Assembly (NCBI RefSeq): GCF_964355755.1 | Contig: NC_092672.1 | Location: 19,404,501-19,468,500 of the forward strand | Origin: Antedon mediterranea | Taxonomy: Eukaryota; Echinodermata; Crinoidea; Comatulida; Antedonidae | Length of the DNA: 64,000 bases | Direction: 5' to 3' | Shown: in pieces, positions 32,401-47,400 of the stretch | How the letters are laid out: every line of letters starts with the position of its first letter | Numbering within the stretch: position 1 is the stretch's first letter | Notes under the pieces: generated by a model | What the model was told of the DNA's origin: nothing | The model's database searches: none | Seen by the model: the letters and a program-made list of their open reading frames with translations, nothing else | Program-made: the position numbers and the translations under genes

Positions 32401-35400
32401 TGGTATGGGAGTATTTTGTTAGAAAACATCGCTGAACCATTTACTATTGTTAAACAACTATTTGTTAAACAATAATCTAAAATATAATTAAATATATTTT
32501 AGATTATTGTTTAACAAATAATAAATGACGTCACATGACTACTACTGCACATCCAGCTTTTTTTGTAGTTGAACCAACCTGTAGAGTGCGCCATCTGTTT
32601 TACTCAGCTGCCAAAATCTAAGTGCCACATTCTTAAATAGCCTAGAGCCTTTTGACATTTGATTCAAGGTGGAAGTGACAGATAAAATACCTTTGGTTTT
32701 AAACATTTAAATAAAATGTTTGATTCATAATATAAAAACAAATACACTTTGGTTGCCTACTTAAGTTTCTATTTAAAACGATGGGTTGATCAGTGCTTCC
32801 AAATAGTAATAGCATTAGTGAATAGTACTTCTTTAGAGGTAAGTCTGCCCATAGTTTTAACCAGAAACTGTCAAGGCAAAGTATATTTGTTTACTATATC
32901 CTACACTCATATATTTTTTTTCGTGCAGATTTTTTTTGTATTTACAGTTTTGTAGGGCTACACATTTATATTGTATATTTATGCATCAAGATTTTAGAAT
33001 TTCCCATCTTGTCAGTATATGTTTGTCTTGGATCACATGGGTCATATAGTTTGGAACCAAAGTACACTCAACTACATGTTACAATAGATATATTTGTATT
33101 TTACATATTTGATTTGATTATTATGTAACTCAAGTTACTTTCCTCCTATTATCTCAAGTCTTATTTTTGTATTTACTTTTTTGTTTATTTCATGTTTTTT
33201 TTGTATATTTGTAAATTTGATTGCTATCAATAAATAAGGATAAAATACTTTATTTTTGTAAATTAAAGTGAAACAAATTATATATTGTGAATAGATTTTG
33301 TTTATGTTTTATCATGGTTTTGTATGACATAATTATATAACAAAAATACAATAAATTGTAAGAAGCAATGGAAACCAAGAAATTAATTGATAGTTTTACA
33401 GTTATAAAACAATGTTTAAAAAAAAATTGTAAAAAGTTGAAATATAAATTAATTTGCAATTTGTAAATGTTATAGGTATCCACCATTTACAAGATATATT
33501 ATGCAAAAATTGAGGCCTGTTATCATTATGAAAACTCACAAATAATCACATCTGATAACTGACAATATTGACAATGATTGGTTGAAATAATGTATATTTA
33601 CACACTTGTATTTTTACTTGTCATTAAGTCATTCATTCATTTTTTTATATAAATAACTTAATCATCTTTTTTTTTAAACATTATGATTTACTGTATTATA
33701 TCTCTAAAAAAAAAAATTTATATATCAAATATCAGAAATTATAATGTTTTACTCAAATATGAATGAAAGAAATAAATGTTTATTTGATTTGATTTGATTT
33801 GATTTGATTTGATTTGAGTCTTCTTTACCTCAATATATTTCATAATTAAACAGATATGCTTGAATTCTTTGTTTGCTTATCAACTTTTAGGTCTATTTAT
33901 GGGATTTATGACATGTATTTATCTATGAATAGAAGGATGTAAAATACAAATAAACAAACATTGAAAGGGAACACAACTAAAAGATACAACACAAAGTTAC
34001 TGTATATTACAAATCATTGGTGGCGCTGTTGAAAATAACTTTATAAAACACTTGATGGCATTATAGGCGTATAATATAGCCTTTGTTGCAATTAATCTAA
34101 TAATCATTGATGAATTCACTCTCCTGACACTAAAGAGAAACTGTTACATACACACTCTTAAACAATTACACGTACTATGATAATTGTGCACACAGAAGCT
34201 TTGCTGTACACATACAGACAACTTGCACATTTAGACACATTGATCTAATTAACAAACAAAAAAAGGCAGAACTTTCACACCCTGGTCTATCAGTGCTAAA
34301 AAGTGTGTAAAATTGTAGGAATATGGACATCTAGATGCCTGGAAATGGCACTCTAACACTAGAACGTTTTGTGTACAATGTTTTCTTTTTAAACCTACAT
34401 CTCCATCCACCTCAGCCCCAATCATGGTTGGGGCCGGCTGACTGAACACAGATTGATGCTGTTTAAAAGAATTTTTATTACAATAATCATTTTTAATTTT
34501 GTAAGGCTGACCTCAATTCCTCCCACTATACTTTACCCCTCTGTATTACTAAAGTTTTTTTTAATCTTAGTGGGATTAAGAACCCCATCTCGCCATCTAT
34601 CAAAACCCCACCTCCCACCCCCAAAATCTTTCTGTTAGCTTTTTTATTCTTTTCTTTTTTTCATCCTTTAAAAAATAGGTAGAGGAAGCTGTATATTTTC
34701 TTAATCAGCTATTGGTGGTTTATTATGCTCAATTATTTCCTTCCTTTATTTCCTCTCTGTAGAATAATGTCGCATACATCTCTTATAAAGAAACACAATA
34801 TTACAAACCATAAAGTAAACATAAATCACCCAAAATCGATTTAAACAATGTTTTGAACAATAAACATTATATCATTAAAAATTGTTAATAATTAAAGATG
34901 TATTGTCCCTTTGACTAATTCAAAAAAAATTTTTTTTTTTTAATTTTGAAAAAAGGGGGTCATTTTGAAGTATCATAATAGTTATTAACTTTCACCAAAA
35001 ATTAGTCGGAAAAAAAAATATTTTAACCGAAATGCAGATGTTTTTTTGTTCCAAAAATAACTTTGACTTCCAGTCAAAATTTTCAATCAAAACATATCTC
35101 ATAATGCAACGCGCTTGTTTGGCTACTCTGTATGCATAATCATAAAACTTCCTCGCGATCTGTGTGAAAACACCTTCTCAACCGTGACGAGTTGTAAACA
35201 ATCCTAATTAGCATCATGCATAACTCATGGTTTGAAATCTTTGTTTACGTTCGCTTGCGACGATTTCCCAGACGAAATGTAATCTAATTAATTTACCTGT
35301 TAATGACGTAAACTTGTTGTTTTTGGCTCTAAATTTCGACTTAAAGTGAATAACTTTAATATTACTTTGATATGAAAGAATTTCATTTAGCTTCGATTTT

Positions 35401-38400
35401 GTATAGATGACAAATTTCGTTTTTGTAAAAGCACAAGTTAACGGAGTACTTACTCGAACGTTTCGATCTCTATCAGAGATCCTTCTCAACTGACTGCGGA
35501 GTGTTAATGCAGCTTGGTCATTCTTGACGTCATCTGTTGATGATGTCGTACGCCTCCGGTTGAAGGTTGGAGGTTGTGCGGGGCTCGGCCAGGTGATGTG
35601 TCTATCAAATCATTGTACAAATGCGAGAGTTCGTGGGCTCCAGTGTCCCGGTTGCGATTTTTTTTTTCGTACATAAGTTGGGGACCCCCTCATGAAACGT
35701 CATAATATAAACATGAATAATTCATCAGTTAAATTTTCTTGTTCCGTGTGCACCCAAGCGTATAGCAACAAGAAGTGATTACACAAGTGCGGTACGATGT
35801 TTAGGCCTATCTCCGCTGTTGTTGCGGCGTGCGATTTCATAGAAAAATAGCGGCGTTTTGTGTGGATTTTTGAAATAATCAGCCTTTAGTTTATGGTGTT
35901 TTCAATATAATTTATTACTAAAGAATTACGTGTTAAAATTATAGTTTCAAATTCTATTAATACTATTAGGCCTAATTATTAGTCTCTAAACCCATGTCAA
36001 TTCTAGTAGTAGCTGTGTGTGTGTGTGTGTGTGTTAGGTATGACACAATCCGAGTAAGTCAGCAAAATTAAAAAATAAACATTTTACACAAAAATACATT
36101 TTTTATTCTCGTGGGTTTAATCTTTCCATCTCATGTGTTCATATACGCGCATTTTTAAAGTTCCTTTGAGTACATGCATATTGTTTGATAATAAAATAGC
36201 AGAATTAAACAAATACAGTACACAAATTATACAAATTCTTTATTCTTGTGGGTCTAAGCTTTATTTGGGCTATGTCCAATGAATTACTACTTAGTTTAAT
36301 ATGTCTTGCCTAGCTGTCGATTAGCCTCGACTCGACACATTTTGTGTGAAGAAGAGTGCGCGAAGGCAATCACGTGAATTGACTTAGAATCCTAGGCTAC
36401 ACTGTAGAAAGTATCGTATCGCAGTTGTGTAAATCACTTCTTGTTGCTATACGCTTGGGTGCACACGGAACAACAAATTTAACTGATGAATTATTCATGT
36501 TTATTTTGTGACGTTCCATGAGGGGTCCCCAACTTATGTACGAAAAAAAAAATCGCGTCCCGGTTCATGGTCTTCTCCTTATTTCTCCTTATATGTAATG
36601 ATTCTCTAATCTGTCTGTCTTTGCGTTTAGGCTCTTTGGTTAAGATGGTAGCCTCCCAGTTTGGTTTTTGTTTTATGACATGTTCTGTAATGGCAGATTT
36701 GTGTATGATCGAAGATGTGGATGTTCTGGAGGCCCTAGTCATTACTCCCCCCGTGTTTGTTGTAACATCTTTTTTGTGATCATTAATTCGTGTTTGTAAT
36801 GCCAGGGAGATGTCTTTTGATTTGTGTAGGTCTGTTACCATGTTTGTTTAAAACAATCAGGACTGACGATGGACAGCCAGGCCCATAAATAAAATAGGAA
36901 GAGGCTTAGGCCATCCCTAGACCTAACCGCAAAATAATCAATTAAACTCCTAAAAATCAATCTAACACTAATAAACTGAACTTAAATAATCTTTTCTATA
37001 TCAGTAAAATCGTGCGTAAACTAGTCAAAGCCCTAAAAACTGGGGCCTGTCGCGTTGGCCCGATCTTGGTAGCAGGCTACTTATCCATGTGTGGTATTGG
37101 TGTAACATAGTTGACATTTCGTTGGCGATTTTCAGGTTCACGCAATGTCAAATAAAACAGTGTAGTTTTGAAAAGAATTGATGTTAGTCTTATACTAGGC
37201 CTAATACTAAATTAATTAGATTATTTTACGGAAAATATATTTTTATTAAAATTATAATTTTAATCGCAGAAAATAAATTTTGGGGAGTTTAATATAATTA
37301 AAAAGCCTGATTGATAACAAAATAATTTCATCATCTTTTATTTTAACCTTGTGACATGCGATCGTGTTTTGAAACTAGGGTGGGTGTTTTCCAAAGTTAT
37401 TTTAAGTGCGCATATATTGCTCACCACCGGCATCTGTGCTTATTTTTTTTTAAATACTTAATAATAGATAAAATACATTTTAATATATAATAATATAAAA
37501 ATAAATATTATATAATATAATTTTTATTTATATGAATTTTATTGCGTATTTATTTTAAAATACGCAAATATGCCTCTATTATTAGTCACAAAGGACAAGG
37601 AAGCCCGGGTCAAAAACACATTCACACGTCGTCCACGATAAACACATTTTAAATTTAAAACAAAACGTAGTAATTATTGTAATTATTAATTGGTATAGGT
37701 CACATCTTTAAAATATAACTTTCCTATTAATTATCTTCTAATGAATTATTATTAAAATACAGTATACATGTCACATGTCGCCCTGCTAAACTAAACTTTA
37801 TGAAAGGAGCTTTGCGCTGGCGTCTGTAAACTCTCCAGAGTCAGGAGAGTTAGCCTGCTAAACTTTACATTGGAAGAATAGGGATGGAGCTTTGCATCCG
37901 CAAACTCTCCAGAGTCACGAGAGAGTTAGCCTGCTAAACTTTACATTGGGAGAATAGGAAATGGAGCTTTGCGTCCGCAAACTCTCCGGAGTCACGAGAG
38001 AGAGTTAAGCGCCATTTACACTAGATACGATAACGACACGATAACGACACGAATGTCGTTGTCGTGTCGTCGTCGTAACAGGTCCGCGTTTACATTCGAA
38101 CGATTTGGTAACGATTGTCGTGGAGGTGATGACGTTGACCGTGATACGCTTACTACGTTACTATGCAATGTTACAAATTGATAATTTGTAATTTATACAA
38201 TAATGTTGCCAATTTTTTTTTAAAGATGGAGACTTAAACTTAAAATATTAGAATTTAGGTGCTCACATATTTATAAATTAGTTTTTGATTTTCGCAAATG
38301 TTAAGTTGCCACTTTATTTTGAATTTTAATTAAAAATACTTGAGGTCACATAATCAATTAATTAATCAATCAATCAATAATGGCGGATAGTGATTCCAGT

Positions 38401-41400
38401 GACGATGAGATGCTTCTCCTATATGTTGCTTATCAACAACATAAGAAAAGAAAAAGAGAATGGGTACACGACATTTACAAACATTGAAAAACGCACGGTT
38501 CATATCAAACTTTAAATATGTAATGAATTGGCGATATTTGGCGACAAGTTTTACGAATATTTCCGAATGACAAAAGTCCAATTCGCCGAGCTATTAGCTT
38601 ACATTGATTCGGACATCGGCAAAGAAAACACTCGTTTTCGTGAAAGCATATGTGCGAAAGAAAGACTTAGTATCTGTCTAAGGTAAGGAACGTATTCTAA
38701 TCTCTAATAACTTTACTAATATATACGATTAACGTAGTTATATAGTTGTAGGCTTACAGTATTATATGCCCAATGTATGGGTAGTAGTAGGCCTACTATA
38801 GTAGTAATTAAAGTTATATATTAAAATAATTAGGAATTAGGCCTATAATTGGATATTATAATAAGTTAATTTTGAATTATTAGGTTAAAGTTTTGTATTT
38901 TCTTGTTTTTTAATTTCTCGTCTTCACACGAGTGCCACTGATATAAAAGTGCTGTTTCCAATAAAGATTATTATTATGATTATTACTATACAGTTATGGA
39001 CTGCGAATACATTGTTTTTACATTCTTCTTACAGGTTTTTAGCAACTGGAGACTCATATGGCACATTAAGTTTTGAGTACCGTGTTTCAAAGGCCTCAAT
39101 CTGCTATATAATCTCTGAGGTATGCGAATCCATTTGGAACAAGGCCAACAGCCATTAAGTCGCGTGCTACAATGCATAGTGATACCGGACCGACAGACAG
39201 ACCGACAGACAGACCGACAGACCGACAGACAGACAGACAGAGAGACCGACCGACCGACATAGTGAACTATACTGACCGAAATTACTGAACATGTTTAAAA
39301 ATGTTGAAATGTTTAAAAACATTTATTTTTTTTAAATTTACACGTGCGTAGCCTGTCACTTTCGACGTGCTCGTATAACGTAATTTCGAGTTGAAAAGTA
39401 AGTCAAGAAAACAGAAATCGGGCAAAAAGAGTGCGCAATAACATTTAACGCGCAGTGCGCGCGCAAAAATATGCGCACTCATGGCAATTTTGTAAACGCT
39501 TAAAATTGCCTGAAATGTACGTTGGAACGTCGGGTACGTTGGAACTTTCCAAATGCAATCGGGGCCATAGACGGCAAACACGTTCAGATTCAAGCACCTG
39601 CGAACAGCGGTTCAATGTATTTTAACTATAAGGGACACTTTTCTCTTGTGCTTATGGCAATGATAGATGCCGAATATAACTTTATCTACGTAGATGTTGG
39701 TAACTACGGTTCCAATAGTGATGGAGGTATTTTCGCACGAAGTACCCTATGTCAAGGACTTGACAAAGGACTCCTTGGCATTCCTCAACCAAGAGAACTT
39801 CCAGGTAGCCCCGACCTGGGGAGAATACCGCTGGTAGTTGTGGGGGATGAGGCTTTTCCTCTTATAAATTTACTGAAAATAAAAGGTTTCTATTCAAAAT
39901 AATTATACAAATTTAACTTTATTAAAACAGATCTCTATGATTGATATAAAATCAAGTTTTAACTCTAGGATAGTTCTACAGTTGGCGTGTTTCTCAATCA
40001 TTTTCTGGCATTTCATAAAAGTTTTCATAGTTTAGTTGAAAGGAAGAAAGGAACTTTAACTAGTTGAAAGAACACAATATCACCAACTATGCATGTCTCC
40101 TGTACCACAATACCAATTCTAAACAGTACTGTAATCAAACAGTATTAAACAAATATATGGTACAACAAGAGGAAAAAAGCTGAGTACAAGCGTGGAAGAA
40201 ATATATATTTCCTCCATGGTACAAGAAAGCGTGTGCAAGGAATTTTGATTGGTGCTATTTCTAGTAGCCTACTAATAATTAAGAAAACTAGTCACTGACG
40301 TACATTTTAAAGTCCCAAACAAAGGCACTTGTTATACATTTTACACAAAAGCCGATAAGTTTTTGAAAAACGTAAGAAAATTTGTAGAAAACTAAAAACC
40401 TCAATACCAAAAAAATTCACACACTGAAAAATGGCCATTGTTTGGAAAAAACTCCCTGATTGATTAGTCAACCTAATTAAGTACCACTTAACAAAATACA
40501 AGTTCATTTTTATTGCACATTTGAGATGTGAGGAAGAATAAATAAAAATCTAAAACACACAATTAGTGCTATTTTCAAAACAACAATTCTGGGTGGCACA
40601 ATTTTATTTTTCTAATACACCCTAAACTTGTACTAAAAAAATAATGTTCTATTTCAAACTTTATAGCCTATTAAATTAAAGACACCTTCCCTACAATTTG
40701 TGACGTTTTGTAAAAATAATACATATATATTACTTTAAAAACATTAAACCAGGTCATTCCTTGTCTTAAATGTACGTTTTATGGTAAATTATGATAAGAA
40801 GTGATAAACAATGTCACTATCTAAGTAGCTCGCCGCAACTAACCTCTCGTGGACGGTCATTAGGCCTAGTCTAGCTAGGCTTAGTTTTGTAGGCCTAGCT
40901 GGTAAACATCGGTAACGTACGAACATCGTACACTAGCTATATACCTAGCCTGCCGTTGTATAGTTGCTGCATTAATTGTCTTTCTATTTTTGCCAGACTC
41001 CGTTGATACAAATTGGGGAAAACCCGGTATTTTCGCTGCAAAGTTAGGAGTCGGTCAAAAAGTGGGTGAATTACAGAAGAAAAACAGAAATATCAATCCG
41101 CGCGCAATGCATTTTGGGATTTATAGCGGGCCGCTATAATTATTAGAATCGACTTATTCTTCACATTTTTAACCATTTAAAGAGGAAAAAAGTTATCGCA
41201 TTAGGACCATAATAGTATTATTATTACATTAAATATAGTTTGTGATCTTAAAATAGATCTAAAAAACGGTGGGAAGGTGTCTTTAAAATTATCATTCAGC
41301 TTTTAATAATTCAGCTAGTTTGGGAAAATGTTGTATGGATTGGTAGCAAAATTGATTTAAATTTGTTAAACAAGATTAATAAGGCATACTGATCATACCA

Positions 41401-44400
41401 AGGTTCATCAAGAACTAACAATAAATGAACAAATGATAGCAAACTTTTGGGGAACATTTTATTACTCCTCATACAAAATACTTATTTTTAGTACACAGTT
41501 AACAGTGTGCTTGTAAATAAATTCTTTTTAATTCTTTGGCGTTTCATACCTGCTTATTTGTTCATATAACATTGCTAGAATCATTCTATTATTAACAATA
41601 CAATTGATATCAATAGATAGAACGCATCATTCATACGCATTGGCTGTACCTCGATACAATAACTGTTAATCTCTTAATTTAGAATGATAGCATAAAGCAT
41701 ACTGTTCATAGTATTGTACTGAGTTTATATGATCAAGAACTAAATCATAAATAAACAAATAATAGCAAACTTAAATTGGGTAACATTACTTTTACTCATG
41801 TCTGTGAAGTTGGTTACTAAGTTCCTAGGTACTTATTCAAATTCAATTAAAGGGACAGTCACAAATGTTTTTAAAAACAGATTTTAATACGTAATAACTG
41901 TCTAATTGAGTTGTTTATTGCATCAACATGTTAGCTTTGACCTCCTCTACTTCTTCCGGTCAAAGTTCATTAACATTTTATTCATTTACACCCTCTACGG
42001 CGAATAAGTAACTAGCTTTTACGAACGTTATAACACTTGACCTACTTAATTTTTTCAAAATATTTTGGTATAAATCGATCACCCTTGACCTACTTTATCA
42101 TTTGCCACCCCAGTTCCGCGAACTTTTGTGCATCTACGCCCTCTACGGCGAATAAGTAACTGGCTTTACGAACGTTATAACACTTGACCTACTTAATTTT
42201 TTCAAAATGTTTTGGTATGGATCGATCACCCTTGACCTACTTTACCATTTTCCACCCAGTTCCGCGAACTTTTTTGCATCTACGGCGAATAAGTAACTGG
42301 CTGTCTACAGTACATATACTCCCGAAAATAGCCAATTGGACAGACTCCCTCACCCTTCCCATATGATCTCCCATCCCTATACACCTCTCCGCTGGCACCA
42401 ACAATGTTGTAATATATTGTTATAACAGTACAAATGTAAATGAACTGATTTATTATTAGACACCGTAATCCTATGCATTAGACTGCGTTTTATATATTAT
42501 AACAATAGGGATATATCTAGATACTTAAACATTTGTTTTTCGGCCATTTTCTAATTAACAGCACTTAAAATAATGTGTATATTGTAGTTCAGATCTTCGA
42601 AACTGTAAAGAAATATATAAACCATTGTAAAAACTGTTATAAAGTGGTAATTAGATCTATCATTTATGTTTTTTGTCTTTTTTTAGGCATTTTTCGCCAT
42701 TGGCGGCCATTTTGTTTAAAAAAACCTATTTCCCCTACCTGGATTTTTCTAGACTTTTAGTATGTTCATATTGGGACCTTATAGAAATGCATTGTGGTGA
42801 AATAAATTCTGTTGCATTTTTTTCAACCATATTTCATAGTTTTCCTGTACTATAATTAATATGTTTTCAGGTAACAGTTGATATCATGAAATTTAAAAAA
42901 TCCACATTAGTGCCTATTTCACCAAATTGTTTAGTTTGTGAGGTATAGACGGGTACTACAATATAGTTTTAAATATAAATATTACTGTATATTGTGTTTA
43001 AACGACTACTATCACTCAATGAATAGTGTGCGCTTTTTAATTGTTAATATTAACAGTAACAGTATTAATGAATAGGTTAATTTTGCTGTTATAAGGTAGT
43101 GTAAACTGTTTTTAAGTAACAGTTGCTGTAATGACATTTGAAAAAAAAACATTAGTTCAGCTTTGTTTTTTTGTGCGCTTTTAGATGGGTACTGTAAGAT
43201 GATGTCATTATAGGCCTATGTGGGTGATTTTAAATTCAGAGATTTGTTCAAACATTCTATGTCTATGTCACACAGCCGCAACTACGGCTCTTTCGGATAT
43301 GTAATTCCTGGTAACTACCGGCAAACAACGATAAATAGCCACAACTGTACACATAAAAATGTAAAAAGTAAATTTAATAATCTTTGACAAACAATTCTTT
43401 CTCTTATAATCCAAACCCCCCCCCCCCCCCAAAAAAAAAAAAACCACAAAAAAAACCAAGCAATTCCCAAACAATGATACAGTATCCCTATTCCCCACAC
43501 AATTTATACCATTCCCCAAATTCCCAATCCTTCCAAACAAAATATCAACCATCTTCTTAGTGTCAAATAAATCCCAGAAACACCCCTTTCACATCCAATA
43601 CTATCCCAAGGTCAATAATTAAACAAATAATAAAGGTCCACAATTTCGTCACTTCTTGTCTTCTTCTATCTCAATGCTGACACAAAACAAATTAGAAAGA
43701 TAAAAGTTAATTATTAAAGAAGCGGAAATTTTATGATAATCATCAGTGTCTGCTAATGAACATATATTATCTTGCAAGTTACTTTGACAGTTAATACTAA
43801 TATTTGTATATTGTATGACACTGCTGTGTAATCTATTCAACTTGCAGTACAATGTGGTTAAATAAACTCATCACTAAACCATTGATTGGAAAAGATAAGG
43901 TTTAGAATACTTGAATATTGCATTGGAAATACTTTTTCTTTTAACAAAAAAAGTTATAGTTGGTAATGACCTGTCATTCTGCTCTATATACTCAGCCTGC
44001 CTCCATCTGTCTTTAAAATTAAAATTAAGATTATGGTTATGATATTGAATGAAACTGTTGAATTGTGTATTATTATTTTATCACAACAGAACCAGTCTCT
44101 GAAGAAAAACTTGAGAGACCAGAAATTCCTAAAGGGTTCAGGAACAAATTTGTAAGCAAACTTCGCTCTGCAAGAGAAGGTGGTGACTCTAAAATGGATA
44201 GCAACAAGTTTGTTATGAACATCTGGGACTTTGGTGGTCAACCAATTTACCATGTGATACAACGGGTACATTTTATTGGTGTATTTAATTTTTATTAATA
44301 GAGATTAGTTTGCCGTCAATATTTAATATACATGCCTCCATCTGAGGTTGTGAACATTTACTTTGTCTTTTGGCCTTGTTACAATATCAGCACTGAAATC

Positions 44401-47400
44401 AAAAAGCTTGCTCACTCACAAAGATAAAATACATTTGGAATATCAGAATTTCGGTATGCCAGCCAAAGGGTGTCCAGTTTTGAGAGACTTTAAGTAAAAT
44501 AGTATTCATTGATGTCTACCATAATGTAATATTAGCCTAGATGGATAACAAAGAGGGAGAGAGAGAGAGGAAGAATGGAATAAAACATTCATTATATATT
44601 AAACCAATGATTAAGATTGTAAATGTTTCCAAGGTGAACATGCACTTTGTGAGGAAAATAAAAGTATCAAATAATCAGTTCGTTGTGCCAGTATCTGACA
44701 CATGTGTATAAACAGTTTGTAATATTGACTATTATGATTATGTTTACTAGATATTCATGGTATCTTATGCTGTTGTATGTGTGGTATTCAACCTGAATGA
44801 AGGTCTTAATGCCCCAGCTAAAGTTCGTGATCCAACAACTGTAAGTAGATTTTACAAATTTCAAATGTTTATGTAATTGTACATAAATAAAATGTTTCCT
44901 TCAAGTTATTCTTTACCTTAACACAAACTGTGCCAATAGCAGATGCCTGATATATGATTGTTGTTATTTCCACTTCTATGATAGTGTTGTTAATAGCAGA
45001 TGCCTGATATATGATTGTTGTTATTTCCACTTCCATGAAAGTGTTGTTAATAGCAGATGCCTGATATATGATTGTTGTTAATTCCACTTCCATGATAGTG
45101 TTGTTAATAGCAGATGCCTGATATATGATTGTTGTTAATTCCACTTCCATGATAGTGTTGTTAATAGCAGATGCCTGATATAATATGATTGTTGTTAATT
45201 CCACTTCCATGATAGTGTTGTTAATAGCAGATGCCTGATATATGATTGTTGTTAATTCCACTTCCATGATAGTGTTGTTAATAGCAGATGCCTGATATAT
45301 TTATTTTAGGTAAAGGAAATAGAAAATATACTTTGGAAAGCTCTGGAAGGAAAACCATTTGAAGACATGGTGTATCAAGGAGAGCTCTTTACTATTGAAA
45401 ACAGTGTCCCATTTGAAAAGAGCGGTGCTTCTAAAATCATTCTCCAAATACAAAAATTAGTCCAGATGATGATTCTTACTTTTCCAATTAAATGGCTGCA
45501 AGTACTGCTGGATATACAACAGTTACGAAAAGCCAAACTATATCTACCAACTTCTGAGGTTAGAATAAAAATATCTTTAACAAATCGATTGATGAATGTG
45601 TCTTTTAATGTTTAACATCCATTACATTTGAAGCATTAAACCCTGTTTTCTGAGTATTGCGTTGCATTGAATGGTGTTAATTAAAGTGAAAAAAAAGCAA
45701 ACTCTTTTCATTACATTTGAAATTGTGTGGGATACAAGTTTGTTATTGATAGTAATATAACAGTAATCCCTGCTTTTCTGTCTGTGTTAATTGACTGTTT
45801 ATGTTGAATCTTCAACAAATGTTTATCAAACAGGAACGGTGCAATTTTAGTAGAGTACCAAGTACCAAAACAAAAGGAACATTTTTTGTCCTCTAATAAT
45901 TATTGAAGTAAGTGGTGAACCTTGAGTTTACTGTTGGTTGGGAAAATTTCAGAATTCAAATCTATCCTTGCATGATAAAGTATTATGTCCTATATAAACA
46001 ACCTTTCAACAACGAAATAAATGATAACATCAACAGAAAACCAGTTTGTAATTAATCAACATTTTTTTTTTCATTATGATATTTATTTACCATTTTAGAT
46101 TAATGACTTACTTGCTCGGTGTAAGATAACTGACAGAAAACTGTTTCTTGAGTACTTGCACGACATCGGCGAAATTCTGTTCTACCCAGATGACAAGATC
46201 TTCAAAGAAAAAATTGTTATAGATTTGATGGGAGTAGTTGACAAGTTTAAAACAATCATCACAGTTATAGATCCCAGCATTCAGGTTATCAAACTTCACT
46301 TCTTTGAGTGGTGTCAATCATTGGTGAATATCAGACGTAAACATTGTGGTAATTTTTTTTTAGTGTGATGGATTTAGCTGTAAAAATGTAATATCTGCCA
46401 CACAGAGAATGAAATTATACCTTATTAATTCTATTATATTCTAATACTAAAATATGTATTTTTAAACATATTACTGTACCACTCCCATTAAGAGAAGACC
46501 CAACAAAGTGTCTCCTTAATAGAGGTTAGCTATGGTGTTAATCTGCCTCTCATTTATTTCACAAGTAAGTTTTAATAAGGTTTAAGGGAAGACCCAACAA
46601 AGTGTCCCCTTAATAGAGGTTAGCTATGGTGTTAATCTGCCTCTCATTCATTTCACAAGTAAGTTTTAATAAGGTTTAAGGGAAGACCCACCAAAGTGTC
46701 CCCTTAATAGAGGTTAGCCATAGTGTTATCTGCCTCTCATTCATTTCCCAAGTAAGTTTTAATAAGGTTTAAGGGAAGACCCAACAAAGTGTCCCCTTAA
46801 TAGAGGTTAGTCGTGGTATTAATCTGCCTCTCATTCATTTCACAAGTAAGCTTCAATAAGCTTTTCCCAAAGGAGAGATTCTACTGAATCTACTTTTGTG
46901 CTTTTATGCTTTTTAGCCATCTCTGAAACAGCTTTGGAGAAATTTAAATCGGGGCAAACTAGATGAAAGACTGTTGCAGCATATTTGGAAGGATGAGTCA
47001 GATGAGATGATTATCTTCTTTGTGTCTCTCATGCAAACCTTTGGGTTAATGTGTGAAAAAAGGAGTCAAGAGGTATTTACATTTTATTTAACATTTTAGT
47101 TTAATTATTTGTTCATATATTCTATCTAGGACTCGTGTTCCATTTTTGTTTCTACAGAATGTTGGACGAATGTTCTATGTTCTTTCACGCCTAAAGCCCC
47201 AACGTGATGATACAAAGGCTGCTGAATATGAAGAGAAGCATGCTATTTCTCTCTTTCATGACTTTGATGGCTACCTTCCAGATGATCTCTTCCAACGTGT
47301 TGCAACTAAATTTATTGAGGAATTTCAAATGGAAGATGTTGAGCCTACATTGTCTTATGAGCATGTAGAACTGAATGTTGATGGCCATCATCTTGTGCTT

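Larger units (their letters stand above)
35214..36841 (-). mobile_element. Penelope-like retroelement fragment (GIY-YIG part), interrupted
   Basis: Minus strand. The open segment 36491-36841 encodes TRINDHKKDV, SAITEHVIKQKPNWEATIL, RQIRESLHIRR and EKTMNRD, the conserved end of the GIY-YIG endonuclease of Penelope-like elements. Coding then breaks at the 902-bp insertion 35655-36556 and resumes at about 35650 with TGAHELSHLYNDLID and NRRRTTSS, reading into LRRISDRDRNVRV. The RT domain is missing (5' truncation at about 36841). Confidence 0.75.

Noticed and set aside
35655-36556. LTR retrotransposon
   Set aside because: The terminal repeats are inverted, not direct, and a 9-bp target duplication flanks them; it is a DNA transposon.
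44869-45267. 132-codon minus-strand open frame with repeated MEVELTTIIYQASAINNT units
   Set aside because: It is the 57-bp minisatellite read in the reverse frame; the period is a multiple of three so no stop accumulates. It lies in a ROCO-B intron.
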